From: Gammaproteobacteria bacterium
Lineage (GTDB): Bacteria; Pseudomonadota; Gammaproteobacteria; Steroidobacterales; Steroidobacteraceae
Direction: 5' to 3'
Assembly (NCBI GenBank): GCA_028293725.1
Contig: JAQGOE010000118.1
Coordinates: 1-12,836 of the forward strand
DNA length: 12,836 nt
Shown here: positions 5,736 to 12,513 of the stretch, piece by piece
Layout: every line of letters starts with the position of its first letter
Position numbering within the stretch: position 1 is the first letter of the stretch
Program-made: the position numbers and the translations under genes
The notes under the pieces: model-generated
Databases searched by the model: none
Told to the model about the DNA's origin: nothing
What the model saw: the letters and a program-made list of their open reading frames with translations, nothing else

Positions 5736-6599
5736 ATGGTTACCCGCACTCTCGAGCACATCATTGAATCCGTCCCCGCCTCCGATGGCGCCGGCGTGAA
5801 GCTACGCCGCAGCCTGGGAGGGCCGCGTGGATTGCGGGTAGATCCGTTTCTGATGCTGGACGAGTTCTCATCGGAGAATCCCGGCGACTACATCGCGGGT
5901 TTTCCCTCGCATCCGCATCGAGGCTTCGAGACGGTGACCTATCTTCTCGATGGGCACATGCTGCATGAGGATCATCTCGGTCACCGTGGCGACCTGAAGA
6001 CCGGCGGCGTGCAGTGGATGACGGCGGGCCGCGGCATCATTCATTCTGAAATGCCGCAACAGGAAAACGGCCGGATGCGGGGTTTCCAACTCTGGGTCAA
6101 CCTCCCGGCGCGGGAGAAAATGAAGCCGGCGTCGTACCGGGATCTGCAGGCGAGTGAGATCCCTGTAGTCACGCTGCCGGGTGGCGGGACCGTGAAGATC
6201 ATTGCCGGCGCGGTGGAAGTTGATGGTCAGTCAACAGTCGGCCCTATCAAAGGTGTTACGACCGATCCCACGTACCTCGATGTCGCGTTACCCGCAGGGG
6301 CTCACTTCTCGCATTCGATCAACAGTGAGCACAGCGCATTTCTCTATCCGTATGAAGGTCATCTGGACGTCGGTCCGAGTGGCGCCGCGCGCACGCTCGA
6401 CTCTCATAGTGCCGGCGTCCTGACAGCCGGCGATCGCATCGAGGTCACCGCCGGCCCGGAAGGGGCAAAGTTCCTCGTACTCGCGGGCCACCCGCTACGC
6501 GAACCGGTAGTGCAGTACGGACCGTTCGTGATGAACACTCGGCAGGAAATCGAGCAGGCTGTGCGCGACTACCAGAGCGGCGCGTTGACTCGGACCTGA
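5736..6599 (+). CDS. Pirin family protein
   Basis: This is a 287-residue bicupin. The N-terminal cupin has FLMLDEFSSENPGDYIAGF, then PSHPHRGFETVTYLLDG and GRGIIHSEMPQ. The four metal ligands known from pirins are present: His59, His61, His103 and Glu105, so an Fe-binding site is expected. The C-terminal cupin (about 170-280) ends with GHPLREPVVQYGPFVMNT, a typical pirin ending. Bacterial pirins of this family include quercetin dioxygenases and interactors of metabolic enzymes; the role here is not deducible. I chose the ATG at 5736 (MVTRTLEHII), which gives the usual family length; the ribosome binding site (AGGAAA about 20 bp back) is weak. It appears to be a single-gene transcription unit downstream of the divergent tRNA. 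The stop codon is within a 23-bp tandem duplication (6587-6632). Confidence 0.93.
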   Translation: MVTRTLEHIIESVPASDGAGVKLRRSLGGPRGLRVDPFLMLDEFSSENPGDYIAGFPSHPHRGFETVTYLLDGHMLHEDHLGHRGDLKTGGVQWMTAGRGIIHSEMPQQENGRMRGFQLWVNLPAREKMKPASYRDLQASEIPVVTLPGGGTVKIIAGAVEVDGQSTVGPIKGVTTDPTYLDVALPAGAHFSHSINSEHSAFLYPYEGHLDVGPSGAARTLDSHSAGVLTAGDRIEVTAGPEGAKFLVLAGHPLREPVVQYGPFVMNTRQEIEQAVRDYQSGALTRT

Positions 6600-6632
6600 T
6601 TGCCCGCCCGACTCGAACCTGATCGTCCGCTC
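6587..6632 (+). repeat. Imperfect 23-bp tandem repeat across the pirin stop codon
   Basis: Two directly adjacent 23-bp units, 6587-6609 and 6610-6632, match at 19 of 23 positions by my count; both begin GACTCG and share ACCTGAT. The pirin stop codon is inside the first unit, so the duplication extends from the last codons into the downstream region. It looks like a local slippage duplication. No terminator hairpin follows the gene. Confidence 0.6.
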
Positions 6633-6654
6633 GATCCCCTCCAGATCACTCGCA

Positions 6655-6801
6655 CGACTCATGTGCCGCTCGGTCGCGCAGCAGCGCACCGAATTTAACA
6701 CTCCGTAACAACTTGTCACGATTGCGACTCGCGAGCCCCTCGCGAATCAACAACTCGTTGTGGCCCATGCCATGGCAATCATCTCGATCACGTGTCTCAA
6801 T
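6655..6801 (-). pseudogene. Aldo/keto reductase fragment
   Basis: One minus-strand frame encodes GMGHNELLIREGLASRNRDK followed by LLRSVKFGALLRD. This corresponds to the segment of aldo/keto reductases just after the Asp-Tyr active-site region, where relatives read YGxGHNE-L-x-x-AL-x-x-R-RDK-x-x-x-x-SVKFGALRD. The preceding residues, IETRDRDDCHG, align roughly with the family IDTADxYG but are damaged, and the catalytic Tyr is replaced by His in this reading. Only about 50 of about 330 residues remain; no start, Lys or barrel remainder is found before the pirin gene. Upstream bases to about 7045 may be more of the same gene in shifted frames, but I could not confirm this. It is a dead remnant with no expected product. 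Confidence 0.55.
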
Positions 6802-7077
6802 ACGACGCCAGTGGTGGTGGACGCCGCATCGTCGTAAAGTCATCCTACTCCCGCGGCTGGAGTTGCAAGTGGCAACTGCCGTTGGAACTGACATCCAGTA
6901 CAGGACATCGCTGCAGGAAAGCGCGTGCAACACCATGAAAAGCTTTGTAAGCGAATACATCGGTGGTCAACCCCGGCTCCCCTCGGGCGCTATCCAATAC
7001 ATGACGGGACTCGATGAGAGCCCGGATCACCGCAAAGATTCGTAACATTTACTTACTTTGATCAAGGAAACGCAGTC
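6802..7077. other. Intergenic leader before the Spy/CpxP-like gene
   Basis: About 276 bp without a supported gene. Its end carries the Shine-Dalgarno AAGGAAA before the ATG at 7078. AT-rich sequence at 7042-7062 (around AACATTTACTTACTTTGATC) is the likely promoter area. Short open frames on both strands lack family resemblance. Confidence 0.4.
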
Positions 7078-7617
7078 ATGAAGTTGAACCGGAATGTCGG
7101 ATTGTTGGTCCTTGCAGTGGCCGGCATTGGCGGCGCTGCAGGGGTCGCTTACGCGCAGTCGACCGCACCCGCGACGACCGCGACGACCACTGCCCCGGCG
7201 CACGATGGGCATATGTGGCATCGCCATCACGGCGGTGGCTTGCTGGTCGGGATGACGCTGCGCGCGACCAAGCAGCTGAACCTCACCGCGGATCAGCAGG
7301 CGAGCATCAAGACCATTCTTACCACCGCCCGCGCGCAAGCCAAGGCCGCTCATGCCTCTGGCCAGGCGCCGGTCGATATGGCCGTCCTGGCGAACCCGGG
7401 CGACCCGAACTATGCGACCGCGCTGCAGAGCGCCAAGACTCTGGCGGCGACCCGCATCCAGAGTCAGAGCGAGCTGCAGAGCCAGATCTACAATGTGTTG
7501 ACCGCCGAACAGAAGGCGCAGCTGCCCACCGTGCTCGCCACGTTGAAGGCGCAAGCTCAGCAGCGGCGCGCTGTCTGGGAGCAGCGACATGCGACGGGAA
7601 ACACCGGCGCCGGCTAA
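7078..7617 (+). CDS. Spy/CpxP family periplasmic protein (LTxxQ motifs)
   Basis: This 179-residue protein has a clear Sec signal peptide: MKLNRN, a hydrophobic core, and AYA at 24-26 with likely cleavage before Gln27. A Thr/Ala-rich linker and a His-rich patch follow (HDGHMWHRHH, 42-51), which could bind metal. The mature part is helical with two family hallmarks, LTADQ (69-73) and LTAEQ (141-145), as in Spy and CpxP, which are periplasmic ATP-independent chaperones and stress-response modulators. Length and the double motif match. Start: AAGGAAA lies just upstream of the ATG. A strong intrinsic terminator at 7647-7680 ends the transcript, so it can be expressed apart from the DUF2844-DUF3443 pair that follows. 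A role in envelope stress or metal response is inferred from family and the His patch. Confidence 0.85.
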   Translation: MKLNRNVGLLVLAVAGIGGAAGVAYAQSTAPATTATTTAPAHDGHMWHRHHGGGLLVGMTLRATKQLNLTADQQASIKTILTTARAQAKAAHASGQAPVDMAVLANPGDPNYATALQSAKTLAATRIQSQSELQSQIYNVLTAEQKAQLPTVLATLKAQAQQRRAVWEQRHATGNTGAG

Positions 7618-7646
7618 GATTGTCAAATAGATTCAGGTCCCTACCC

Positions 7647-7680
7647 GAGGGCCCGGTGTATAACCGGGCCCTCCTTCTTT
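7647..7680 (+). terminator. Strong intrinsic terminator after the Spy-like gene
   Basis: GAGGGCCCGGT (7647-7657) pairs perfectly with ACCGGGCCCTC (7663-7673): an 11-bp GC-rich stem with a 5-nt loop, followed by the pyrimidine tract CTTCTTT. It is 29 bp past the Spy-like stop codon and ends 12 bp before the DUF2844 ATG. The downstream pair must therefore depend on readthrough or on a promoter within the upstream region. Confidence 0.9.
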
Positions 7681-7692
7681 AGAGGAGTCGTC

Positions 7693-8163
7693 ATGAAACA
7701 CTCGCGTCGTACGGGAAAGGTGCTGGGGATAGCGCTGGCCACCGTGGTGGCCGGGTCTGTCTTGCCGGCCTTCGCCGGGTTGGGCGGTGATGCTGCCTCC
7801 GTCGCTGCCGATGTCGCGAAAATGAAAGGCCAGGCGCGCGCCACGCCGGTCGCCGGCTACACGATGAGCGAGATCACCCTGCCCTCGGGGACGGTGGTCC
7901 ACGAATTCGTGTCGTCGGAGGGCAAGGTCTTCGCGGTGTCCTGGAAGGGAATGGCCGTGCCGGATCTGTCGCAGACACTCGGAACCTATTTCGCCGAATA
8001 CAAGGCCGCCGCCACGGCTACGCCCCATGCGAGCCATCACAACCTGACCGTGCAGCAGACCGACCTGGTGGTACGCACGGGAGGTCACATGAGGAATTGG
8101 TACGGACAAGCCTATGTCCTAAGCCTGCTGCCCCCGAACTTCTCACTGGACGACATCAAGTAA
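7693..8163 (+). CDS. DUF2844 domain exported protein
   Basis: This 156-residue protein has a signal peptide (MKHSRRTGKVLGIALATVVA, cleavage probably after AFA near residue 28). The mature part shows the DUF2844 pattern: LGGDAASVAADVAKMKG, YTMSEITLPSGTVVHEFVS, GKVFAVSWKGMAVPDLSQTLG and YF-x-x-Y, ending WYGQAYVLSLLPPNFSLDDIK. The family has no known activity and is usually next to a DUF3443 gene, as here. The ATG follows GAGGAG at 6 bp. Its TAA overlaps the ATG of the next gene by one base (TAATG), so the two are translationally coupled and their products probably act together in the periplasm or at the outer membrane. The strong terminator just upstream separates it from the Spy-like gene. Confidence 0.88.
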   Translation: MKHSRRTGKVLGIALATVVAGSVLPAFAGLGGDAASVAADVAKMKGQARATPVAGYTMSEITLPSGTVVHEFVSSEGKVFAVSWKGMAVPDLSQTLGTYFAEYKAAATATPHASHHNLTVQQTDLVVRTGGHMRNWYGQAYVLSLLPPNFSLDDIK

Positions 8164-9446
8164 TGAGGGATGCCGTGCGCAGAATTTATCTACTCGCTCT
8201 TATTCAACTCACTTTTCTGACGGCCTGCGGCGGTGCCGGCGACGGCCTTCTCTCAACCTCCTCAGGCGGTACCGGCAGCGGTGGCACGGGCAGCGGGCAA
8301 ACCATTGCCTCCGCGGCATCCAACGTCGTCGCGGTGAGTGTTGACGCCGGTCCTGCGGGGGTGGGTGGAAACACTACCTTCAACATCCCATACATCAGCG
8401 TCACGATCTGCGCTCCGGGAAGTACGACGAACTGCCAGACCATCGACCACATCGAGGTCGATACGGGCTCATACGGTCTGCGCGTCATTTCCTCGGTGCT
8501 GAACCCCGCGATCTTTTCAGGTCTGCCGCAGGAAGCGACCTCCGCCAACGTCCCGATAGTGGAATGCACACAATTCGGCGACGGCTTCAGTTGGGGATCG
8601 ATGCGCCTGGCCGATGTCTCGATATCGGGCGAAAAGGCCGCGAGCGTCCCGATGCAGGTCATGGGTGATCCCGACTACCCGACCATTCCGGCCGCCTGCT
8701 CGAGCACCGGAGCGGAAGAGGACACTGTGGCGAACTTTGGCGCCAATGGCATCCTGGGTGTCGGACCCTTCGTGCAGGACTGCGGCACGGCGTGTACGTC
8801 CAGCACGCAATACGGGTTCTACTATGCTTGCCCGAAGGGCGGCGGTACGTGCAGCCCCACATTCGTCCTCCTGTCACAGGAAACAGCCAACCCGGTCGCC
8901 ACTTTCACAACGGATAACAACGGCGTCATTTTGGAGCTGCCCTCGGTCGCGGATGCAGGGGCAATAACGGCCACGGGCGCGCTGGTGTTCGGCATTGGTA
9001 CACAGGGCAATAACGCTCTTGGCAGCGCCACTGTGCTCACGACAGACACCACTGGCGAAATCAGCGTCACCTACAACAACGTCTCGTACCCGACGTCCTT
9101 CATCGACAGCGGCTCGAACCTCAACTTCATCGATCCGGGCTCGGTCACCGTCTGTGGAACGTCCCCGAATCAGCTACTGTGCCCGAGTACAGAAATCAGT
9201 ACCTCTGCCACGCCCGTGGGCGTCAACGGCACGCAGTCGACGGTGAAGTTCAACATCGGCGACTCGACGACCCTCTTCAACAACAATCCGTCGTTCACAG
9301 CCTTCAACAACGTCGCCGCTCCGAGCTCCGACCCGCTGAAGAAGACCTTCGATTTCGGCTTACCGTTCTTCTACGGGCGTAACGTATTCACGGCCATCGA
9401 GGGGATGAACACCGCGGGCGGCATGGGCCCGTATTTCGCCTACTGA
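8163..9446 (+). CDS. DUF3443 lipoprotein with two aspartic-protease-like motifs
   Basis: This is a 427-residue protein from the ATG at 8163, coupled to the DUF2844 stop. A signal sequence (MRDAVRRIYLLALIQLTF) ends in the lipobox LTAC with Cys22, so it is a lipoprotein. A flexible Ser/Gly/Thr linker (31-46) follows. The globular part is the DUF3443 family: VVAVSVDAGP, NIPYISVTIC, ANGILGVGPF, a Cys-rich stretch around CGTACTSSTQYGFYYAC, and FDFGLPFFYGRNVF near the C-terminus. Two motifs stand out: DTGSYGLR (Asp100-Thr-Gly) and DSGSNLNF (Asp315-Ser-Gly), 215 residues apart, as in the two lobes of pepsin-like proteases. The family is officially uncharacterised; protease activity is my inference, and it could be a non-enzymatic relative. 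The gene converges on the M48 peptidase gene with a 7-bp overlap of stops. Confidence 0.9.
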   Translation: MRDAVRRIYLLALIQLTFLTACGGAGDGLLSTSSGGTGSGGTGSGQTIASAASNVVAVSVDAGPAGVGGNTTFNIPYISVTICAPGSTTNCQTIDHIEVDTGSYGLRVISSVLNPAIFSGLPQEATSANVPIVECTQFGDGFSWGSMRLADVSISGEKAASVPMQVMGDPDYPTIPAACSSTGAEEDTVANFGANGILGVGPFVQDCGTACTSSTQYGFYYACPKGGGTCSPTFVLLSQETANPVATFTTDNNGVILELPSVADAGAITATGALVFGIGTQGNNALGSATVLTTDTTGEISVTYNNVSYPTSFIDSGSNLNFIDPGSVTVCGTSPNQLLCPSTEISTSATPVGVNGTQSTVKFNIGDSTTLFNNNPSFTAFNNVAAPSSDPLKKTFDFGLPFFYGRNVFTAIEGMNTAGGMGPYFAY

Positions 9447-11332
9447 GTGCCCTGTATCGAGCCGCGGCGGTAGATCTCACCGCCGCGGACTCTGCGCAAC
9501 GGCCGGCGGAACGTCGTGTTGAGCCGCAGCGACACAATCAGGATATCGCCGGGAGAGTTGCACTCCCGGCCAACCCTGGCGACCAGCTCCTTCTCGAACG
9601 CGCGTGTCGTCCACTTCCACCACGGCATGTCAGAGATAACGCCCAACACGAAGAGCGGGCGCTCTGGCCGGTATTTGACCACTTTGCGCACGAGCAGCGC
9701 GCGCTTCACTCCGCCCAGTTCCTGCAAGCCACACGCGAAGCTGGTGACCACCGCGGGATCGAGGCCGTGGCCGATGAACCGGTCGGTGGAACGAACAGTG
9801 GCACGCTCACGCCGCGAAAGCTCACCCTGCTCGCTCAGCTCCCAATAACGCTTCTCGCATTCCTTCGCCTCGACCTCGCGCCCATGACGGCGGTGAAACC
9901 CTACCAGGGCTGCGCAAGCCGGCTGCTCCAGCTTCCGGTCGATCCGCGCGGCGGCCGATAACTGATCGATCCCCTGCGGATCGTCGCGTGCGAGCAGCAA
10001 CTGCCCCCGCCGCCATAGCGCCCCAACATGTTGTGGATTGCGCTCCAGAATCTGCGAATACAACACCATCGCCGCATCGCTGGAGCCAAACTCCTCGGTA
10101 AAACGCGCGCGATCCCAGTGCTCTTCCTCGGACAGCGGCTCGGCTTCCGCCTTTCGCTCGAGCGTCGCGAGTCGCGTGCGCGACTCGTTTGCGTAGTGGT
10201 GCCGCCTGTCCCACCATTGTTTGACGCTGATTCGCCAGCGCTCATCCAGGTCCTGGCGCAAACTCTCCACCGTGGCGCCAAGCAATGCGTCCGCGGCGCT
10301 CGACTCAATGGACCCTGGAACAAACGGCTCGACAGCAATCGCCTTGAGGCGGTCAGCCAGACACGGATGGGTATCGCCGTAGCCCGTCCGCTGCGCCAGG
10401 GCCTTGGCGAGCGAGCGGTCTGGTGCGAAGGCCGAACCCCCTAGCCGCAGGGACGGCCCCAGCATCGAGAACGGTGACATGGTGGGCGCGGGATCTTCGT
10501 CGGCGCGTTTGAAAATGGACGGCCAGAACGTCTCGCTAAGAAACTCTCCGTGAGTATTGACCCGTAAAAGAGCGGAAGCCGTTGCCTCACGACCTACCGC
10601 TTCGACGGATATCCGGTCGGCCTCATACTCCTGTTGCCGTGCTTGGACGAACGAATAGGCGTTGAACAACGGCGCGTACCAGTTAAAGAATCGCGTGAAA
10701 AGCGCCGCACCCCAGTGATTGTGGGTTTGTAGGGCGCCCAACAGACGCGCCCAACCGGTACGCAGTCGATATATCCAGGCGCCGAACCGGCCGTGCGCCC
10801 CCGAGAGGTGGCCGAACTCGTGAGCCACCACCGCCTGGAATTCTTCTGGCGAAAGCGACTGCATGAGCGGCAGACCCAGCATCAGGTAGTTACGCGTGCC
10901 GCCGAAAATGCCGAAGCGTGGGTGCTGCACGATGGCGGCATTGAAGTCGCTCGTGAGGAGTACGTGGTCCACGCGCGGCGCAGCCCCTTTGGCGCGCAGA
11001 TTCTCGATGAGGCGGAACAGATCCGGACACTCAGCGCTCGTGACCACGCGTCCCTGGGGCGGCTCCAGGCGCACCCACATTGCCCGAAGCACAACGTAGA
11101 TCAGGACGAGAAATGCCCAGCCGACCTTACCCAGCAAGAGCGCCGCGCGATTGACCGTGGCGCCCATCCACACGATGAAGGCGGCTCCGCCGATAAGCAG
11201 AATCAGGCTCGCCGCAACGTAGCCGTAACCGAGGAAGGCCAGCGCCCCGAGCTTTCTGCGATAGCCGGCTGGGTTCGTCGCTGCTTCCTGCTCGAGCCGC
11301 CGAACGAGCGACTCGTAGTCATCCTGAGTCAT
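9440..11332 (-). CDS. M48 family membrane metallopeptidase with long C-terminal extension
   Basis: This is a 630-residue protein. Two membrane segments lie at about 31-55 and 65-85, followed by the peptidase domain: HEFGH (171-175) supplies two zinc His ligands and the catalytic Glu172, and RQQEYEADR supplies the third ligand, Glu235. This is the M48 (HtpX/Ste24-like) arrangement. A preceding LLTSDFNAAIVQ and GTRNYLMLGLPL match the family. After about residue 330 there is an extension of some 300 residues, the middle part of which looks like TPR helices (AMVLYSQILERNPQHVGALWRRGQLL). M48 enzymes act in membrane protein quality control. I prefer the ATG at 11332 (GGA six bases back) over a TTG nine bases further upstream. 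The gene is downstream of the ftrA-like gene on the same strand, 117 bp apart, and its stop overlaps the DUF3443 stop by 7 bp. Confidence 0.9.
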   Translation of the reverse strand: MTQDDYESLVRRLEQEAATNPAGYRRKLGALAFLGYGYVAASLILLIGGAAFIVWMGATVNRAALLLGKVGWAFLVLIYVVLRAMWVRLEPPQGRVVTSAECPDLFRLIENLRAKGAAPRVDHVLLTSDFNAAIVQHPRFGIFGGTRNYLMLGLPLMQSLSPEEFQAVVAHEFGHLSGAHGRFGAWIYRLRTGWARLLGALQTHNHWGAALFTRFFNWYAPLFNAYSFVQARQQEYEADRISVEAVGREATASALLRVNTHGEFLSETFWPSIFKRADEDPAPTMSPFSMLGPSLRLGGSAFAPDRSLAKALAQRTGYGDTHPCLADRLKAIAVEPFVPGSIESSAADALLGATVESLRQDLDERWRISVKQWWDRRHHYANESRTRLATLERKAEAEPLSEEEHWDRARFTEEFGSSDAAMVLYSQILERNPQHVGALWRRGQLLLARDDPQGIDQLSAAARIDRKLEQPACAALVGFHRRHGREVEAKECEKRYWELSEQGELSRRERATVRSTDRFIGHGLDPAVVTSFACGLQELGGVKRALLVRKVVKYRPERPLFVLGVISDMPWWKWTTRAFEKELVARVGRECNSPGDILIVSLRLNTTFRRPLRRVRGGEIYRRGSIQGTQ

Positions 11333-11413
11333 GCGTTCCAAATCCGTCGGACCGGGAAGCCATGATTATAGGTCGGGCACCCCGCCCGGCCGCCGAACCG
11401 AAGTCCCAAAAAA

Positions 11414-11443
11414 GTGAGACGGCGGTCGCGTTCGTGAGACGGC
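11414..11443. repeat. Two perfect 10-bp direct repeats 20 bp apart
   Basis: GTGAGACGGC occurs at 11414-11423 and again at 11434-11443, exactly 20 bp start to start, about two helical turns. The pair is in the 117-bp gap between the ftrA-like stop and the M48 start. Direct repeats on one helix face are the usual binding layout of AraC-type regulators, so this may control the M48 gene. No third copy was seen in the ftrA upstream region. Confidence 0.5.
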
Positions 11444-11449
11444 TTTAGT

Positions 11450-12412
11450 CTATCGGGCGCGACGCGAAAAGCGCGCGCGGTACTGCGCCGGCGTGGCGCC
11501 GACCCGTGCACGAAAATGGTGACGCAGCGACTCGGCGCTGCCCATACCGACCTTCTCGGCGATCCGCTGCGCGGGCAGGCGGCCACTCTCCAGGAGCTCC
11601 TTGGCACGCTCGATCCGCTCCCGCACGATCCAGGCGTACGGAGAGAGGCCGGTGGCGGCCTTGAACTCCCGCTGCAGGGTCCGTGCGCTCATGGACGCCT
11701 GCGCAGCCAGCGAATCGATCGTGTGCTCCGACGAAAGGCGGGCACGAATCCAGTCAAGAAGCCTCGCGAGGCGTCCGCGCTCGTCGGACGCGACGGGCCT
11801 TGGCACGAATTGCGCCTGTCCTCCCTCGCGATGTGGAGGAATCACTAGACGTTGGGCGACCTGGTTGGCGATCTTCGAGCCAAAGTCCTTCCGCACCAGG
11901 TGCACCAGCATATCCAGCCCAGCCGCCGAGCCGGCTGACGTCAGTACCTGCCCCTCGTCGACGTACAACGCGTTGGGCTCGACCACGATGTCCGGATAGC
12001 GCGAGGCAAGCAGGTCGAGATATTTCCAATGGGTCGTTGCGCGTTTTCCCGCCATCACGCCGGCAGCGGCGAGCACGAATACGCCGGAACAGATGGAGCA
12101 CAGGCGCGCGCCGCGCTCATAGGCCTGCCGCAGCTTGCGTAACAACTCGGGCGGTGGCGCCTCGTCGGGATCGCGCCATCCCGGTATAACAATGGTGTCG
12201 GCCCGATCCAACAGCCGCAAGGAATGCGACACCTGCACTTCGATTCCTCCGGCGGCGCGGATCGGCCCACGCTCGGCCGCACACACGGCGAAGTCGTACC
12301 ACGGCACGCTCAGCTCCGGGCGCGGCAACGCAAAGAGCTCGACCGCGCAGCCAAACTCAAAGGTGCACAATCGGTCGTAGGCAACGGCGGCGACGGTATG
12401 GCGCTCGGACAT
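11450..12412 (-). CDS. ftrA: FtrA/GlxA-type transcriptional regulator (DJ-1/PfpI + AraC HTH)
   Basis: This is a 320-residue two-domain regulator. Residues 5-190 are a DJ-1/PfpI (class I amidotransferase-like) sensing domain with the elbow RLCSICSGVFVLAAAG, Cys108 at the nucleophile position, followed by KRATTHWKYLD. Residues 215-318 are an AraC double helix-turn-helix with IDSLAAQASMSARTLQREF and IAEKVGMGSAESLRHHF, ending VGATPAQYRARF. Length and order match GlxA-family proteins, and the nearest named type is FtrA, which is commonly found next to a rhodanese-domain gene, as here (divergent, 101 bp between starts). It probably regulates that gene and itself, perhaps in response to a sulfur-related or other small molecule; the ligand is unknown. 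The ATG at 12412 gives the complete N-terminus. The gene symbol is a family-level assignment. Confidence 0.87.
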   Translation of the reverse strand: MSERHTVAAVAYDRLCTFEFGCAVELFALPRPELSVPWYDFAVCAAERGPIRAAGGIEVQVSHSLRLLDRADTIVIPGWRDPDEAPPPELLRKLRQAYERGARLCSICSGVFVLAAAGVMAGKRATTHWKYLDLLASRYPDIVVEPNALYVDEGQVLTSAGSAAGLDMLVHLVRKDFGSKIANQVAQRLVIPPHREGGQAQFVPRPVASDERGRLARLLDWIRARLSSEHTIDSLAAQASMSARTLQREFKAATGLSPYAWIVRERIERAKELLESGRLPAQRIAEKVGMGSAESLRHHFRARVGATPAQYRARFSRRAR

Positions 12413-12513
12413 GGCGTGATCTTAACGCATCATGGCATTCGTGCCACTGGGTTCCGGAGCGCCGCAAGGGCACCATGAGCGCCCATGCTTATCGAACCAG
12501 GAGGATCCCCATC
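12413..12513. promoter_or_regulatory. Divergent promoter region of ftrA-like and rhodanese genes
   Basis: This 101-bp region must carry both promoters. A small perfect inverted repeat, TGGCA-TTCG-TGCCA (12433-12446), lies 21 bp from the ftrA start and is an operator candidate for the regulator. The Shine-Dalgarno AGGAGG is at 12500-12505, 8 bp before the rhodanese ATG. Core promoter hexamers are not obvious. Confidence 0.5.

Noticed and set aside
6729..6745. Perfect 7-bp hairpin TCGCGAG/CTCGCGA as a terminator
   Set aside because: It has no T-run and falls within the aldo/keto reductase remnant, where it arises from ordinary codons.
6713..7045. Plus-strand 110-residue open frame between pirin and the Spy-like gene
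   Set aside because: It is antisense to the aldo/keto reductase remnant, has a poor start context and no recognisable features.
6845..7048. Minus-strand 67-residue open frame, with HVLDSARGEPG briefly recalling hydroxyisourate hydrolase
   Set aside because: The likeness is limited to about ten residues and the rest does not follow the family.
10793..11365. Plus-strand 190-residue open frame
   Set aside because: It is antisense to the M48 peptidase domain, including the HEFGH region, and is a shadow of GC-rich coding DNA.
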